From Geothrix sp. (GTDB lineage Bacteria; Acidobacteriota; Holophagae; Holophagales; Holophagaceae): a stretch of 40,967 nt of DNA. Every line of letters begins with the position of its first letter. Position 1 is the stretch's first letter. The stretch lies in contig JAUXSE010000044.1 of assembly GCA_030681515.1 (NCBI GenBank), positions 1 through 40,967 on the forward strand, given 5' to 3'. The position numbers and the translations under genes were made by a program. Under the pieces are notes generated by a model. The model ran no database searches and had not been told where the DNA came from. It saw nothing but the letters and a program-made list of their open reading frames with translations. Positions 32,581 to 40,330 of this stretch are shown one piece after another.

Positions 32581-32608
32581 ATTCTAATTTCTAGAAAAAT
32601 AGAATCAA
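32581..32608 (-). promoter_or_regulatory. Promoter with embedded ArsR operator
   Basis: On the minus strand TTGATT (32608-32603) and TAGAAT (32586-32581) form a -35/-10 pair with a 16-bp spacer (4/6 and 5/6 consensus matches). The dyad ATTCTA-N13-TAGAAT (32581-32605, centred on CTAG) exactly fills this promoter, so a bound ArsR would block polymerase. There is no ribosome site before the ATG at 32573. Confidence 0.8.
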
Positions 32609-32682
32609 GCCCCTAATGTTCATCCTCCGGCATATCCCTTTTCTTTTCGGACGGGACCCGGCGCTCCAGACTTGCGGCGGGT

Positions 32683-33018
32683 TCAGCGGCCTGATGCGTC
32701 CTTGTGGGTCACATCCCGGACCCAGGTGAAGGCCGCGACCGTGGCGGGCATGCCCAGGGTGCCGGCGGCGAGGGCCACCACCTGCTCCAGTTCCTCGATG
32801 GTGATCCCCATGTCCAGGGCCTTGCGGGCGCTGGCGTGGACGGCCCCTTCCCGGAGGGCGCCGATGGCCACGGCCAGCTTCACCAGGCGCTGGGTCTTGG
32901 CATCCAGGGGGCCCGTGGCGCCCGCTTCGTGGATCGAATCCCAGGCTTCGGCCAGCTTGGGGAACCGGGTGGTGAACTCCTTGTACTTCTTCGGGGGTTC
33001 GGTCTGCATGCGGGTCAT
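32683..33018 (-). CDS. Carboxymuconolactone decarboxylase/AhpD-like protein
   Basis: 111 residues. The family core is KTQRLVKLAVAIGALREGAVHASARKALDMGITIEELEQV (in two runs around residues 42-80). The position usually holding C-x-x-C in AhpD is E-G-A-V-H here, so peroxidase-reductase redox chemistry is unlikely; the His remains. Function unknown; related small proteins near arsenic genes are common. GGAG precedes the ATG. The 74 bp between it and the ars promoter hold nothing recognisable. Confidence 0.85.
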   Translation of the reverse strand: MTRMQTEPPKKYKEFTTRFPKLAEAWDSIHEAGATGPLDAKTQRLVKLAVAIGALREGAVHASARKALDMGITIEELEQVVALAAGTLGMPATVAAFTWVRDVTHKDASGR

Positions 33019-33068
33019 GGGGGGCTCCTTGGCGTGGGGTGGGGTGGAAACGGGCGTGGCCGCCCGGG

Positions 33069-33416
33069 CTACAGGCAGAGTTTCCCGCCCAGGGGCTTTC
33101 CCCCCAGCAGGTGGAAGTGCAAGTGGAATACCGTCTGGCCGGCATCGGCGCCGTTGTTGCTGAGCAGGCGCCAGCCGCTGGCCTGGACGCCGTGATCCAC
33201 TGCCAGCTTCGCGGCGACCTGGGGGATGCGGGCGGCGGCGGCGGCGATTTCCGGCGTCAGATCCGCCAGGCCTTCGCAGTGGGCCTTGGGAATGATGAGC
33301 AGGTGCACCGGCGCCTGGGGGAAGATGTCCTGGAAGGCGAGCAGGGTATCGTCTTCATACACCACCGCGGCGGGGATCTCCTTCCGCGCGATCCTGCAGA
33401 ACAGGCATTCACTCAT
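33069..33416 (-). CDS. HIT family nucleotide hydrolase (HinT-like)
   Basis: 115 residues. MSECLFCRIARKEIPAAVVY opens with the zinc-type Cys pair found in many HIT proteins; the active-site triad is QTVFHLHFHLLGGK (His-x-His-x-His, about residue 100). Hydrolyses purine nucleoside phosphoramidates and aminoacyl-AMP by family knowledge. The start at 33416 has GGAGGGG upstream; codons further up the frame run through the divergent trmL gene and are not real. Only 13 bp separate its start codon from that of trmL. Confidence 0.93.
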   Translation of the reverse strand: MSECLFCRIARKEIPAAVVYEDDTLLAFQDIFPQAPVHLLIIPKAHCEGLADLTPEIAAAAARIPQVAAKLAVDHGVQASGWRLLSNNGADAGQTVFHLHFHLLGGKPLGGKLCL

Positions 33417-33429
33417 CGGGGCCCCTCCC

Positions 33430-33885
33430 ATGTTCCACATCATCCTGCACCAGCCGGAGATTCCGCAGAATACCGGAAGCATCGGCCGGCTCTGCGTGAA
33501 CAACGGGGCGAAACTGCACCTGATCCATCCCCTGGGCTTCGAAACCACGGACTACTACCTGCGCCGGGCGGGGCTGGACTACTGGGAAAAACTGGAGCCC
33601 ATCCACTACGACGACTGGAACGACTTCCTGGCCCGGAATCCCGCCCAGCGGCTGTGGTTCTTCAGCACCAAGGGCGCCAAGCGGCACACCCAGGTGCCCT
33701 GGGCCTACGGCGACGGGCTCGTCTTCGGCCGGGAGACGGCCGGGCTCCCCGAGGACATCCTGGCCGCGCATCCCGGCAACCTCGTACGCATCCCCATGCT
33801 GGGCGACCACCACCGCAGCCTGAATCTGGCCCAGGCGGCAGCCATTGGTCTTTACGAAGCGCTGCGGCAGACTGAAGGCTGGTAG
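33430..33885 (+). CDS. trmL: tRNA (cytidine/uridine-34-2'-O)-methyltransferase
   Basis: 151 residues, SPOUT fold. Methylates the wobble ribose of tRNA-Leu by family knowledge. MFHIILHQPEIPQNTGSIGR (N-terminal catalytic Arg region), FFSTKGAKRHTQV, LVFGRETAGLPEDIL (motif 2) and IPMLGDHHRSLNLAQAAAI (motif 3 in the trefoil knot). Length equals E. coli TrmL. It diverges from the HIT gene with a 13-bp gap and has no clear ribosome site. Confidence 0.94.
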   Translation: MFHIILHQPEIPQNTGSIGRLCVNNGAKLHLIHPLGFETTDYYLRRAGLDYWEKLEPIHYDDWNDFLARNPAQRLWFFSTKGAKRHTQVPWAYGDGLVFGRETAGLPEDILAAHPGNLVRIPMLGDHHRSLNLAQAAAIGLYEALRQTEGW

Positions 33886-33903
33886 CCGTCCCCGGAGTTC
33901 CCC

Positions 33904-34302
33904 ATGAATCCAGCGCCCATCCGCGTCGTCATCGCCAAGCCCGGCCTCGACGGGCATGACCGCGGCGCCAAGGTCGTGGCCCGGGCCCTGCGCGATGCCG
34001 GCATGGAGGTGATCTACACCGGCCTGCGGCAGACGCCCCAGCAGATCGTGGCGGCCGTGGTACAGGAGGACGCCCAGGTGCTCGGCATGAGCATCCTCAG
34101 TGGCGCCCACAACCAGATCTTCCCCGAGGTGCTCCGGTTGCTGAAGGCGCAGGGCGCGGACGACGTGCTGGTCTTCGCCGGCGGCATCATTCCCGACGAC
34201 GATGTGCCCGCCCTGAAGGCCCAGGGCATCCGCGAGATCTTCCAGCCCGGCACGAACACCGATGACATCGTGGCCTTCATCCGGCGAGAGACCGGCGCCT
34301 AG
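33904..34302 (+). CDS. B12-binding subunit of methylmalonyl-CoA mutase type
   Basis: 132 residues, a stand-alone cobalamin-binding domain. [15 protein letters not shown] holds the D-x-H-x-x-G motif whose His replaces the dimethylbenzimidazole ligand; GMSILSGAH and [11 protein letters not shown] complete the Rossmann-like site. Matches the small subunit or C-terminal domain of mutases (methylmalonyl-CoA, or related acyl-CoA mutases); the large catalytic subunit is not in this window. GGAG upstream. Overlap-free, one base before radA. Confidence 0.9.
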   Translation: MNPAPIRVVIAKPGLDGHDRGAKVVARALRDAGMEVIYTGLRQTPQQIVAAVVQEDAQVLGMSILSGAHNQIFPEVLRLLKAQGADDVLVFAGGIIPDDDVPALKAQGIREIFQPGTNTDDIVAFIRRETGA

Positions 34303-34303
34303 C

Positions 34304-35668
34304 ATGGCCAAGACCAGCCCCCTCTTCGAGTGCACGGCCTGCGGCGCGCGGCATCCCAAGGCCATGGGAAAGTGCACGGGCTGCGGCGCCTGGGACACCG
34401 TCCAGGAGGTCCGCGGTTCGCTGAAGCGCGACCTCCAGCGGGCCGGCTCCGCCTACGCGCAAAGCCACTACTCCGGCCCCGTGGCGCTGCCGGATGTGGA
34501 CGTGACGGATACCCAGCGCTGCCCCACCGGCATCGTCGAGCTGGACCGGGTGCTGGGCGGCGGCGTGGTGCCGGGCATGGTGGTCCTGCTGGGCGGCGAA
34601 CCGGGCATCGGCAAATCCACGCTGCTGCTTCAATGGGCCGCCACGACGGAAGGCACGGTGCTCTACGCCAGTGGCGAGGAAAGCGAGCGCCAGATCAAGC
34701 TGCGGGCCCAGCGCCTGGGCGCCGAAAACCCCGGCATCCACCTGCTGGCGGAAACGGACGTGCGCCGCATCATCGAGGAGGCCGAGCGCATGAAGCCCGG
34801 CCTGCTGCTGGTGGACAGCATCCAGACCCTCTTCGATCCCGATTTCGAAAGCAGCGCGGGCAGCGTGAGCCAGGTGCGCGGATGCGCCGCCATGCTCACC
34901 CGCTGGGCCAAGACCACGGGCACGCCCCTGGTACTGGTGGGCCACGTCACCAAGGACGGCAGCCTCGCGGGCCCCAAGGTGCTGGAGCACCTGGTGGACA
35001 CGGTGCTGGCCTTCGAGGGCGACCGCCACCATCACCATCGCCTGCTGCGGGCCCTCAAGAACCGCTTCGGCGCAGCCTTCGAGCTGGGCGTCTTCGCCAT
35101 GACCGAAAAGGGCCTGGTGCCCGCCGAAGGCAATCCCTTCTTCCTGGATGCCGAGCCGCGGCCGGGATGTGCCGCCACGGTGGTGCTCAGCGGCACCCGG
35201 CCCATGGTGGTGGAGATCCAGGCCCTGGTGGCCTCCGCGGGCCTGGGCATCCCCCGCCGCACGGCCCTGGGCATTGAGGGCCCCCGGCTGGCCATGCTTT
35301 GCGCCGTGGCCGAGCGCCGGGGCGGCGTCCAGCTCCACGATCGCGATGTCTACCTGAACGTGGCCGGTGGCCTGGAGATCGAGGATCCCGCCGCCGATCT
35401 CGCCGTCATCGCGGCCCTTTGCAGCAGCGCCGGCGGCCGCCTGCTGACCGAGAAGTGCCTCTTCATGGGCGAGGTCGGATTGACCGGCGAGGTCCGCCCC
35501 GTGGCCCAGCTCCCCCTGAGGCTCCAGGAGGGCGCCCGCCTCGGCTTCGCCGCCGCCGTCGTCCCCCGCCTGGGCCTCGAAGGGAAAAGCCCCCTCGACC
35601 TCTTCCCCGAAACCAGCGTCGAGCGGCTGCGGAGCAAGGCGTGGTTGAAGGGCGTGGTGGAGGAGTAG
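34304..35668 (+). CDS. radA: DNA repair protein RadA
   Basis: 454 residues. DNA branch-migration ATPase in recombinational repair. Zinc finger FECTACGARHPKAMGKCTGCG at residues 8-28 (four Cys), Walker A LLGGEPGIGKSTLLL (about 98), Walker B LLLVDSIQTL, the RadA-specific KNRFG in ALKNRFGAAFELG (about 250), and a C-terminal Lon-protease-like domain (GGLEIEDPAADLAV, FMGEVGLTGEVRPV). ATG at 34304 is two bases after the preceding stop. Confidence 0.96.
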   Translation: MAKTSPLFECTACGARHPKAMGKCTGCGAWDTVQEVRGSLKRDLQRAGSAYAQSHYSGPVALPDVDVTDTQRCPTGIVELDRVLGGGVVPGMVVLLGGEPGIGKSTLLLQWAATTEGTVLYASGEESERQIKLRAQRLGAENPGIHLLAETDVRRIIEEAERMKPGLLLVDSIQTLFDPDFESSAGSVSQVRGCAAMLTRWAKTTGTPLVLVGHVTKDGSLAGPKVLEHLVDTVLAFEGDRHHHHRLLRALKNRFGAAFELGVFAMTEKGLVPAEGNPFFLDAEPRPGCAATVVLSGTRPMVVEIQALVASAGLGIPRRTALGIEGPRLAMLCAVAERRGGVQLHDRDVYLNVAGGLEIEDPAADLAVIAALCSSAGGRLLTEKCLFMGEVGLTGEVRPVAQLPLRLQEGARLGFAAAVVPRLGLEGKSPLDLFPETSVERLRSKAWLKGVVEE

Positions 35669-35706
35669 GGGCCCATCAGCCCCCGATTCGGTCCTATGCT
35701 CAATCC

Positions 35707-36672
35707 ATGACCTGGAAACCCAGTCCCCGCATGGAGGTGGATCCCTTCGCCCTGCCCCTCGACGCCCGGCAGGGCTACCTGCTGTCCCGCCTGGATGGAA
35801 CCCTGGATGTGCCGACCCTCGCCGTCCTCATGAACCTGGATGAGGAGCAGATGGCCGTCATGCTGGCTGAGCTCGTGGCCCTGGGCGCGGTGGCGCCGGA
35901 AGCGCCCGCGGCGGCGCCGGCGACACCGCCCGGGCCGGAGCCAGGACCGGAACCCACCGGTGCCGAGGAGGACGCCCCCACGGCCTCGGCCAGGGCCGCC
36001 ACCCACCGCGCGTTCTTCGAGCAGCACCTGCACAAGCGCCCGGTGGACGAGCGGGTGGCCCAGGCGCGGATGGCGGTCGAGCCCGATTTGAGCGCCTTCT
36101 GCTTCGACCCCGCGGCCGAGGTCATCCGCGCCGTGCTGGAGAACCCGCGAGTGGGCGGCGCCCAGGCGCGTCTCATCGCGGCCCACCACCGGACGGCCGC
36201 GGGCCTGGAGGCCCTGGGCGCGCGCACGGCCTTCACGAACGATGGCGGCGTGCGCCGCGTCCTGCTGCAGAATCCCCTCCTGCCGCCCAGCCTCTACCGG
36301 CGCCTCTGGTCCCCCCGTCGCCTGCTGGAACAATACCTCGTGGCCACCACCCGGGACGCGCCGGAGCAGATCCGCGCCATGGCCCGGGACCTGCTGCGGG
36401 CCAGCTTCAACCAGCGCACCGGGGAGGAGCGGGCGGAGATCATCCTCACCACCGAGGGCCGCTGCCTCGCGAGCCTCGTGGGCCTCACCATTGACGGGCA
36501 CACGACGGCCATCCTGTGCCGCCGCACCTACGTCTCCACCCTGCTCATCCAGAACCTTGCCCGCTGGAGTGCGGCCCCGCCCCAGCTCATCGCTCATCTC
36601 AGGCGGCAGGATGTGGTGAAGCGCAATGCGGCGCTGCGGCAGCTGCTGGAGCGGCACCCGAACGCCAGCTAG
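35707..36672 (+). CDS. Uncharacterised protein with Pro/Ala linker and helical repeat-like C-terminus
   Basis: 321 residues. N-terminal part (1-62) reads like a small helical domain (LDARQGYLLSRLDGTLDVPT, then LMNLDEEQMAVMLAELVALG), similar in style to domains in acidobacterial and myxobacterial signalling proteins. A Pro/Ala/Glu linker follows (about 62-98). The rest is amphipathic helices suggestive of HEAT-like repeats (AEVIRAVLENPRVGGAQARL, VRRVLLQNPLLPPSLYRRLW). No catalytic motif seen. The stop codon TAG is the first TAG of element copy C. Starts 38 bases after radA without a clear ribosome site. Confidence 0.8.
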   Translation: MTWKPSPRMEVDPFALPLDARQGYLLSRLDGTLDVPTLAVLMNLDEEQMAVMLAELVALGAVAPEAPAAAPATPPGPEPGPEPTGAEEDAPTASARAATHRAFFEQHLHKRPVDERVAQARMAVEPDLSAFCFDPAAEVIRAVLENPRVGGAQARLIAAHHRTAAGLEALGARTAFTNDGGVRRVLLQNPLLPPSLYRRLWSPRRLLEQYLVATTRDAPEQIRAMARDLLRASFNQRTGEERAEIILTTEGRCLASLVGLTIDGHTTAILCRRTYVSTLLIQNLARWSAAPPQLIAHLRRQDVVKRNAALRQLLERHPNAS

Positions 36673-36876
36673 TGGCGCGTCCCCGAAGTGTCTTGAATAG
36701 TTTCGGCACTCCGAGACGCGCCACTTGCCGGGGGTTCGGGGGCGCGGCATGGCGCCCCCGAGGGGTGACAGCCCGAAAAGCATGGCTTTTCGGGCGCCAA
36801 AGGGGGCTTGCCCCCATGGAAGTGCGACATCCCCAGCAAAAGGTTAATTCAAGGAACTCAGGGGATGTCGCACTAG
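36669..36876 (+). repeat. CTAGTG...CACTAG structured element, copy C (complete, 208 bp)
   Basis: Bounded by CTAG at 36669-36672 and 36873-36876. Hairpin 1: 36671-36681 with 36715-36725, with an inner CCGAA/TTCGG pairing. Hairpin 2: 36736-36745 with 36752-36761. Conserved GGGGTGACAGCC at 36762-36773. Hairpin 3: 36772-36781 with 36785-36794 (10 pairs, loop ATG). Hairpin 4: GGGGGC-TT-GCCCCC at 36802-36815. Hairpin 5: 36821-36834 with 36861-36874 (14 perfect pairs). Compared with copy B, nearly every stem differs in sequence but pairs fully. Loop 1 CTTGAAT (36692-36698) is complementary to loop 5 ATTCAAG (36847-36853). Both end TAGs are stop codons of the converging neighbours. Confidence 0.8.
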
Positions 36877-38600
36877 GCGTAGACCCGCTGCAGACCGGGA
36901 TCCTGGGTCAGCTCCTCGATGAGGTCCCGGACGCTCACCAGTTCGCGGAGCTTGGCGCCGTTGCTGCCGGTGAAGAAGAGGCCGCTCTCCTCGTTGCCCT
37001 GCATGGCGTCGGCCAGGCGGTCGGCGATGCAGTAGCCCACCGCCATGGCGCCCTTGCCGTGGCCGCAAGGCGAAAGGCAGTTGCTCACGCAGCGGATCTG
37101 GGGCGCGGTGCCGGCCTCGATGCGCCGGTGGAGGCTGGTGCGCACCCCCCGGGCAGGCAGGCCCACGGGGGATTTCATGAGGCCGATGTCCTCGGCCCTG
37201 GCCCGGAGGATGACCTCCTTGAAGATCGGCGAGGCATCGCACTCGAAGGTGCCGATGAAGCGGGTGCCCATCTGCACGCCGTCGGCACCCAGGGCCAGGA
37301 AGCGCTGGATGTCCGCGTGATCCCAGACACCGCCCGCCACCAGGATGGGGAAGTCGCCCCACCTGTCCCGCTCCTCGATCACCTCGGGCAGGATGTTCTC
37401 CAGGGTGTGGGCGGGATCCTCGCAGCCTTCGTGGCTGAAGCCCTGGTGGCCGCCGCTTTCAGGCCCCTCCAGGACGACCGCGTCCGGCAGGCGGTTGTAT
37501 TTCCGCTGCCACTGCTTGCAGATCACGCTGAGTGCCCGGCCGGAAGACACGATGGGCACCAGAGCCACGTCCGCGTCACCCACGTAGCCCGGCAGAGCCA
37601 GGGGCAGGCCCGCGCCGGACACGATCATCTGGGCGCCGCCCGCGAGGGAGGCCCGCACGGCGGCCTCGTAGCCCTCGATGGCGCAAAGGATGTTCACGCC
37701 CACGGCACCGTGCCCCTCGGAGCGCTCCCGCGCCGCCCGGACGATCCATTCCAGGGCCTTGGGCGGGTTCAGCGCATCGGTGCCATCGGGGCGGCCGAGG
37801 CGCATCTTGGGGTTGGCCGATCCGTGGTAGCCCGTGCCGATGGCAGAGACCAGGCCCACGCAGCCGGCCCTGGCCACGGCGCCCGCCAGACCTTCCCAGG
37901 AGACGCCCACACCCATGCCGCCCTGCTGGATGGGGTAGGCCAAGTCCAGATTGCGGATGCGCAGGCGCGGCAGGGTGCAGGCGCCGCGGCGCACGAAGGC
38001 CTGGGCCATGGAATCCAGGCCAGCCATGAGGCGGGTCCGGAAAGCGGCCAGGGGAGAGGCATCCAGCATCGAGGGCGTGCGCGGCTGCAGTCCGATGGCG
38101 CCATCGGCCATGGCCTGCTTCGCTTCGGCCTCGGTATCGGCCATGGCCATCACGGGCAGGCCCAGGAAGCGCAGGGCCGCCACATCACAGGCCCGGGCGA
38201 GCAGGGCAGACGCCCCCCCGGCCTTGGCCCGGGCGCCTTCTTCGGGATTCTGCACGGCCACGAGGCGGGGCAGGTTGGCGTGGCGCAGCATGGCCAGGGA
38301 AGGCGGCAGTTCCGCCGTGTGCAGCAGGAAGGCCACACCGGCCTCGCGGGCGGCGGCCATCACGCTGTCCGCACTATCGCGGAGACCGCGCAGATCCAGG
38401 CCGATCTTCGCCCCTTCACGCATGGAGGCCTTGAGCTCTTCGAGCCGCGCGCGAAGCTTGGCCGCATCCGGAAAGGCATCGGTGCGGGGTAAGGCCCAGC
38501 CCCCGGCCCGCAGGAAGGCGGCCTGGAAGTCCAGGGAACCCGGCGCCTGCCAGCCCTGCAGGGTGGGCGAGGTCGCTGTGTTGAAGAAGGACTCGGCCAT
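36873..38600 (-). CDS. Nitronate monooxygenase/FabK-like flavoprotein with N-terminal extension and Cys cluster
   Basis: 575 residues from ATG 38600 (GGAGG at ideal spacing). The first 200 residues form an extra barrel-like region (LRGLRDSADSVMAAAREAGV, AVQNPEEGARAKAGG). The main FMN barrel starts RNLDLAYPIQQGGMGVGVS (about 222) and has GGAQMIVSGAGLPLALP, the flavin phosphate/His region EGPESGGHQGFSHEG (about 385), VAGGVWDHADIQRFLALGAD and GTRFIGTFECDAS. Near the C-terminus CVSNCLSPCGHGKGAMAVGYC holds four cysteines that could ligate a metal or Fe-S cluster. Ordinary enzymes of this family are 310-360 residues. It may oxidise nitronates or reduce enoyl thioesters. The stop codon comes from element C. 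Confidence 0.85.
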   Translation of the reverse strand: MAESFFNTATSPTLQGWQAPGSLDFQAAFLRAGGWALPRTDAFPDAAKLRARLEELKASMREGAKIGLDLRGLRDSADSVMAAAREAGVAFLLHTAELPPSLAMLRHANLPRLVAVQNPEEGARAKAGGASALLARACDVAALRFLGLPVMAMADTEAEAKQAMADGAIGLQPRTPSMLDASPLAAFRTRLMAGLDSMAQAFVRRGACTLPRLRIRNLDLAYPIQQGGMGVGVSWEGLAGAVARAGCVGLVSAIGTGYHGSANPKMRLGRPDGTDALNPPKALEWIVRAARERSEGHGAVGVNILCAIEGYEAAVRASLAGGAQMIVSGAGLPLALPGYVGDADVALVPIVSSGRALSVICKQWQRKYNRLPDAVVLEGPESGGHQGFSHEGCEDPAHTLENILPEVIEERDRWGDFPILVAGGVWDHADIQRFLALGADGVQMGTRFIGTFECDASPIFKEVILRARAEDIGLMKSPVGLPARGVRTSLHRRIEAGTAPQIRCVSNCLSPCGHGKGAMAVGYCIADRLADAMQGNEESGLFFTGSNGAKLRELVSVRDLIEELTQDPGLQRVYA

Positions 38601-38752
38601 GAAGGCCTCCGGAACGATCCGCGCGGAAAGCCCGGACCGTAGGCCATTGTCGCCCGGAATGGCTGTGACCGGGAGCAAGGATCTTACCCAGGGTCAAACC
38701 ATGCATTTGTGCCCTTTGCGGCGGCCCGGCCACAATCGGATCAGGAGTCCCC

Positions 38753-39628
38753 ATGCGTTCCATGACCGCCTTTGCCGAGGCCGTCCGGCCCCTGGCCGCC
38801 GGACAGCTCCGGCTCACCCTTCGCAGCGTCAACTCCAAGGCCCTGGATCTGAGCCTGCGCCTGCCCCCCGCCCTGTTTCCGCTGGAGGCCGGGTTGCGGG
38901 CCCAGGTGCGGGAGGCCGCCCAGCGCGGCAAGCTCGACCTCACCATCGAGGTGCAGGACGAGCCCTCGCTGGAACCCCGCATGAACCGGGCCCTGCTGCG
39001 GGCCGTGGCCAAGGCCTGGCAGGAGGACGCGGAATGGCTGAACCTGCCCCCCCTTACCGCCGAAGCCTTCTTCCGCCTGCCCGGCGCCTTCCAGTCCCCC
39101 GCCTCGGATCTCGGCGAACGCATGGAGGCCCCCGTCCGCGAGGCCCTGATGGCCCTGCTGGAAACCTGGAATGCAGGACGGACCCGCGAGGCCGAGCGCC
39201 TTCGCCCCTTCTTCGAAGATGGCCTGGCCCGGCTGAAATCACTCCGCGAAGGGCTCCAGGCCGAGGCCCAGGCCCAGGCCACCGAACTGCCCGGCCTCTA
39301 CCACCAGCGCATCGAGCAGCTCCTGGAGGACGCCCGCCTGGCGGGCCAGCTGCCCGCCGAGCGCGTGCTGGCGGAAGCCGGCGTCCTCGCCGAGCGCCAG
39401 GATGTGCGCGAGGAATTGATCCGCCTCGGGGCCCACCTGGACGATTTCGCAGAACGGCTGGCCCAGGGACGCGTCGAGGGCAAGGCCGTGGATGTCTGGT
39501 GCCAGGAAGTGCTGCGGGAGCTCAACACCACCGGCAGCAAGTGCAAACGCCTCGCCATGACCCGCACCGTCATGGAGGCCAAGGGCGTGCTGGACCAGAT
39601 CAGAGAGCAGGCCGCGAATCTGGAGTGA
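38753..39628 (+). CDS. yicC: YicC/YloC family endoribonuclease
   Basis: 291 residues. Starts MRSMTAFAEA with RSVNSKALDLSLRLP (N-terminal domain, about residue 24) and ends with the conserved DVWCQEVLRELNTTGSKCKR (about 250) and EAKGVLDQIREQAANLE. E. coli YicC is 287 residues and degrades small RNA such as RyhB; that is family knowledge. GGAG six bases before the ATG. The first 150 bp downstream belong to the end of an IS remnant. Confidence 0.93.
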   Translation: MRSMTAFAEAVRPLAAGQLRLTLRSVNSKALDLSLRLPPALFPLEAGLRAQVREAAQRGKLDLTIEVQDEPSLEPRMNRALLRAVAKAWQEDAEWLNLPPLTAEAFFRLPGAFQSPASDLGERMEAPVREALMALLETWNAGRTREAERLRPFFEDGLARLKSLREGLQAEAQAQATELPGLYHQRIEQLLEDARLAGQLPAERVLAEAGVLAERQDVREELIRLGAHLDDFAERLAQGRVEGKAVDVWCQEVLRELNTTGSKCKRLAMTRTVMEAKGVLDQIREQAANLE

Positions 39629-39639
39629 GCCCGGATTTT

Positions 39640-40330
39640 TATGGCAGGCGGCATTAAGTTCCAGGTGCAACAAGGTTAAGGTCCACCGCCCCGAATGGGC
39701 TCGGAGAAGGTAATCTTCAATGACGGTGGATGGATCGATGTCCTTGTCGTGAACCGCCCGGTATTTCTTGGACAGTGGGTTGAGTGTATTCACGCGGCGG
39801 CTCCGGTGCCAAGGAGGTCCTGACGGATCTGGGCGGGAGACCGGTGGTTGTGGCGTTCGATGAGCCACTGATGGTTGTAGAGATCACGGAATTGCTGGAG
39901 GGCCTGGTTGAGATCCTCGATGTTGGCGAAGGTGTGGATCCAGAGAAGCTGTTCCTTAAGGGTGCGCCAGAAGCGCTCGATGCAGCCGTTGCCTTCGGGG
40001 GCACGGACGAAGGAGGGGCTGGAGTCCATGCCAAGGAAGCGCAACTCGGCCTGGAAGGCTCGGGAGATGAACTGACTGCCGTTGTCATGGCGCAGTTTCA
40101 AGCCCGCTGCGATGGCCTTCCCAACGCCGCCGAAGGAGGCCCGACAGGCTTGGTGGAGCGGGACGATGGCCTCGTAGCGAGTGGCCTCGAGGGCAGCGTG
40201 GATGCCGAGCAGCTCGCAGGTGCAGTGGTCGTAGATGCCAAAGATCGTGGCCTGCTGGCCGTCGAGCAGCATGGTCGCGGTGGCGTCCGTGCCCCTCCCG
40301 CCAACGCCTTGCGTCGTCGGGAGTCTAAGG
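39640..40330 (-). mobile_element. IS3-family insertion sequence remnant, 3' part only
   Basis: Leftward C-terminal portion of an OrfB transposase (about 39790-40325) plus its 3' flank up to about 39640. The integrase core is present: RGTDATATML (first Asp), LRHDNGSQFISRAF (second Asp, about 40090), RAPEGNGCIERFWRTLKE (Glu, about 39970), then NHQWLIERHNHRSPAQIR and the stop at 39790. The N-terminal half of OrfB, all of OrfA and the left terminal repeat are absent. At about 40325 the sequence switches to an unrelated gene end. The region after the stop contains GGACCTTAAC-type sequence on the minus strand, often seen at IS3-family termini; I could not fix the exact end. Confidence 0.82.
39790..40325 (-). 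pseudogene. Truncated IS3 OrfB transposase
   Basis: About 178 residues of rve-type integrase domain with all three acidic residues of the DDE triad but no start or N-terminal DNA-binding region. Upstream in-frame sequence (before GGRGTDAT) is out-of-frame reading of the neighbouring gene. Probably inactive by itself. Confidence 0.8.

Noticed and set aside
39629-39868. Coding continuation of the IS remnant or small gene on the minus strand
   Set aside because: The frame runs into reverse-strand yicC and shows no family motif; it is more likely IS terminal sequence.
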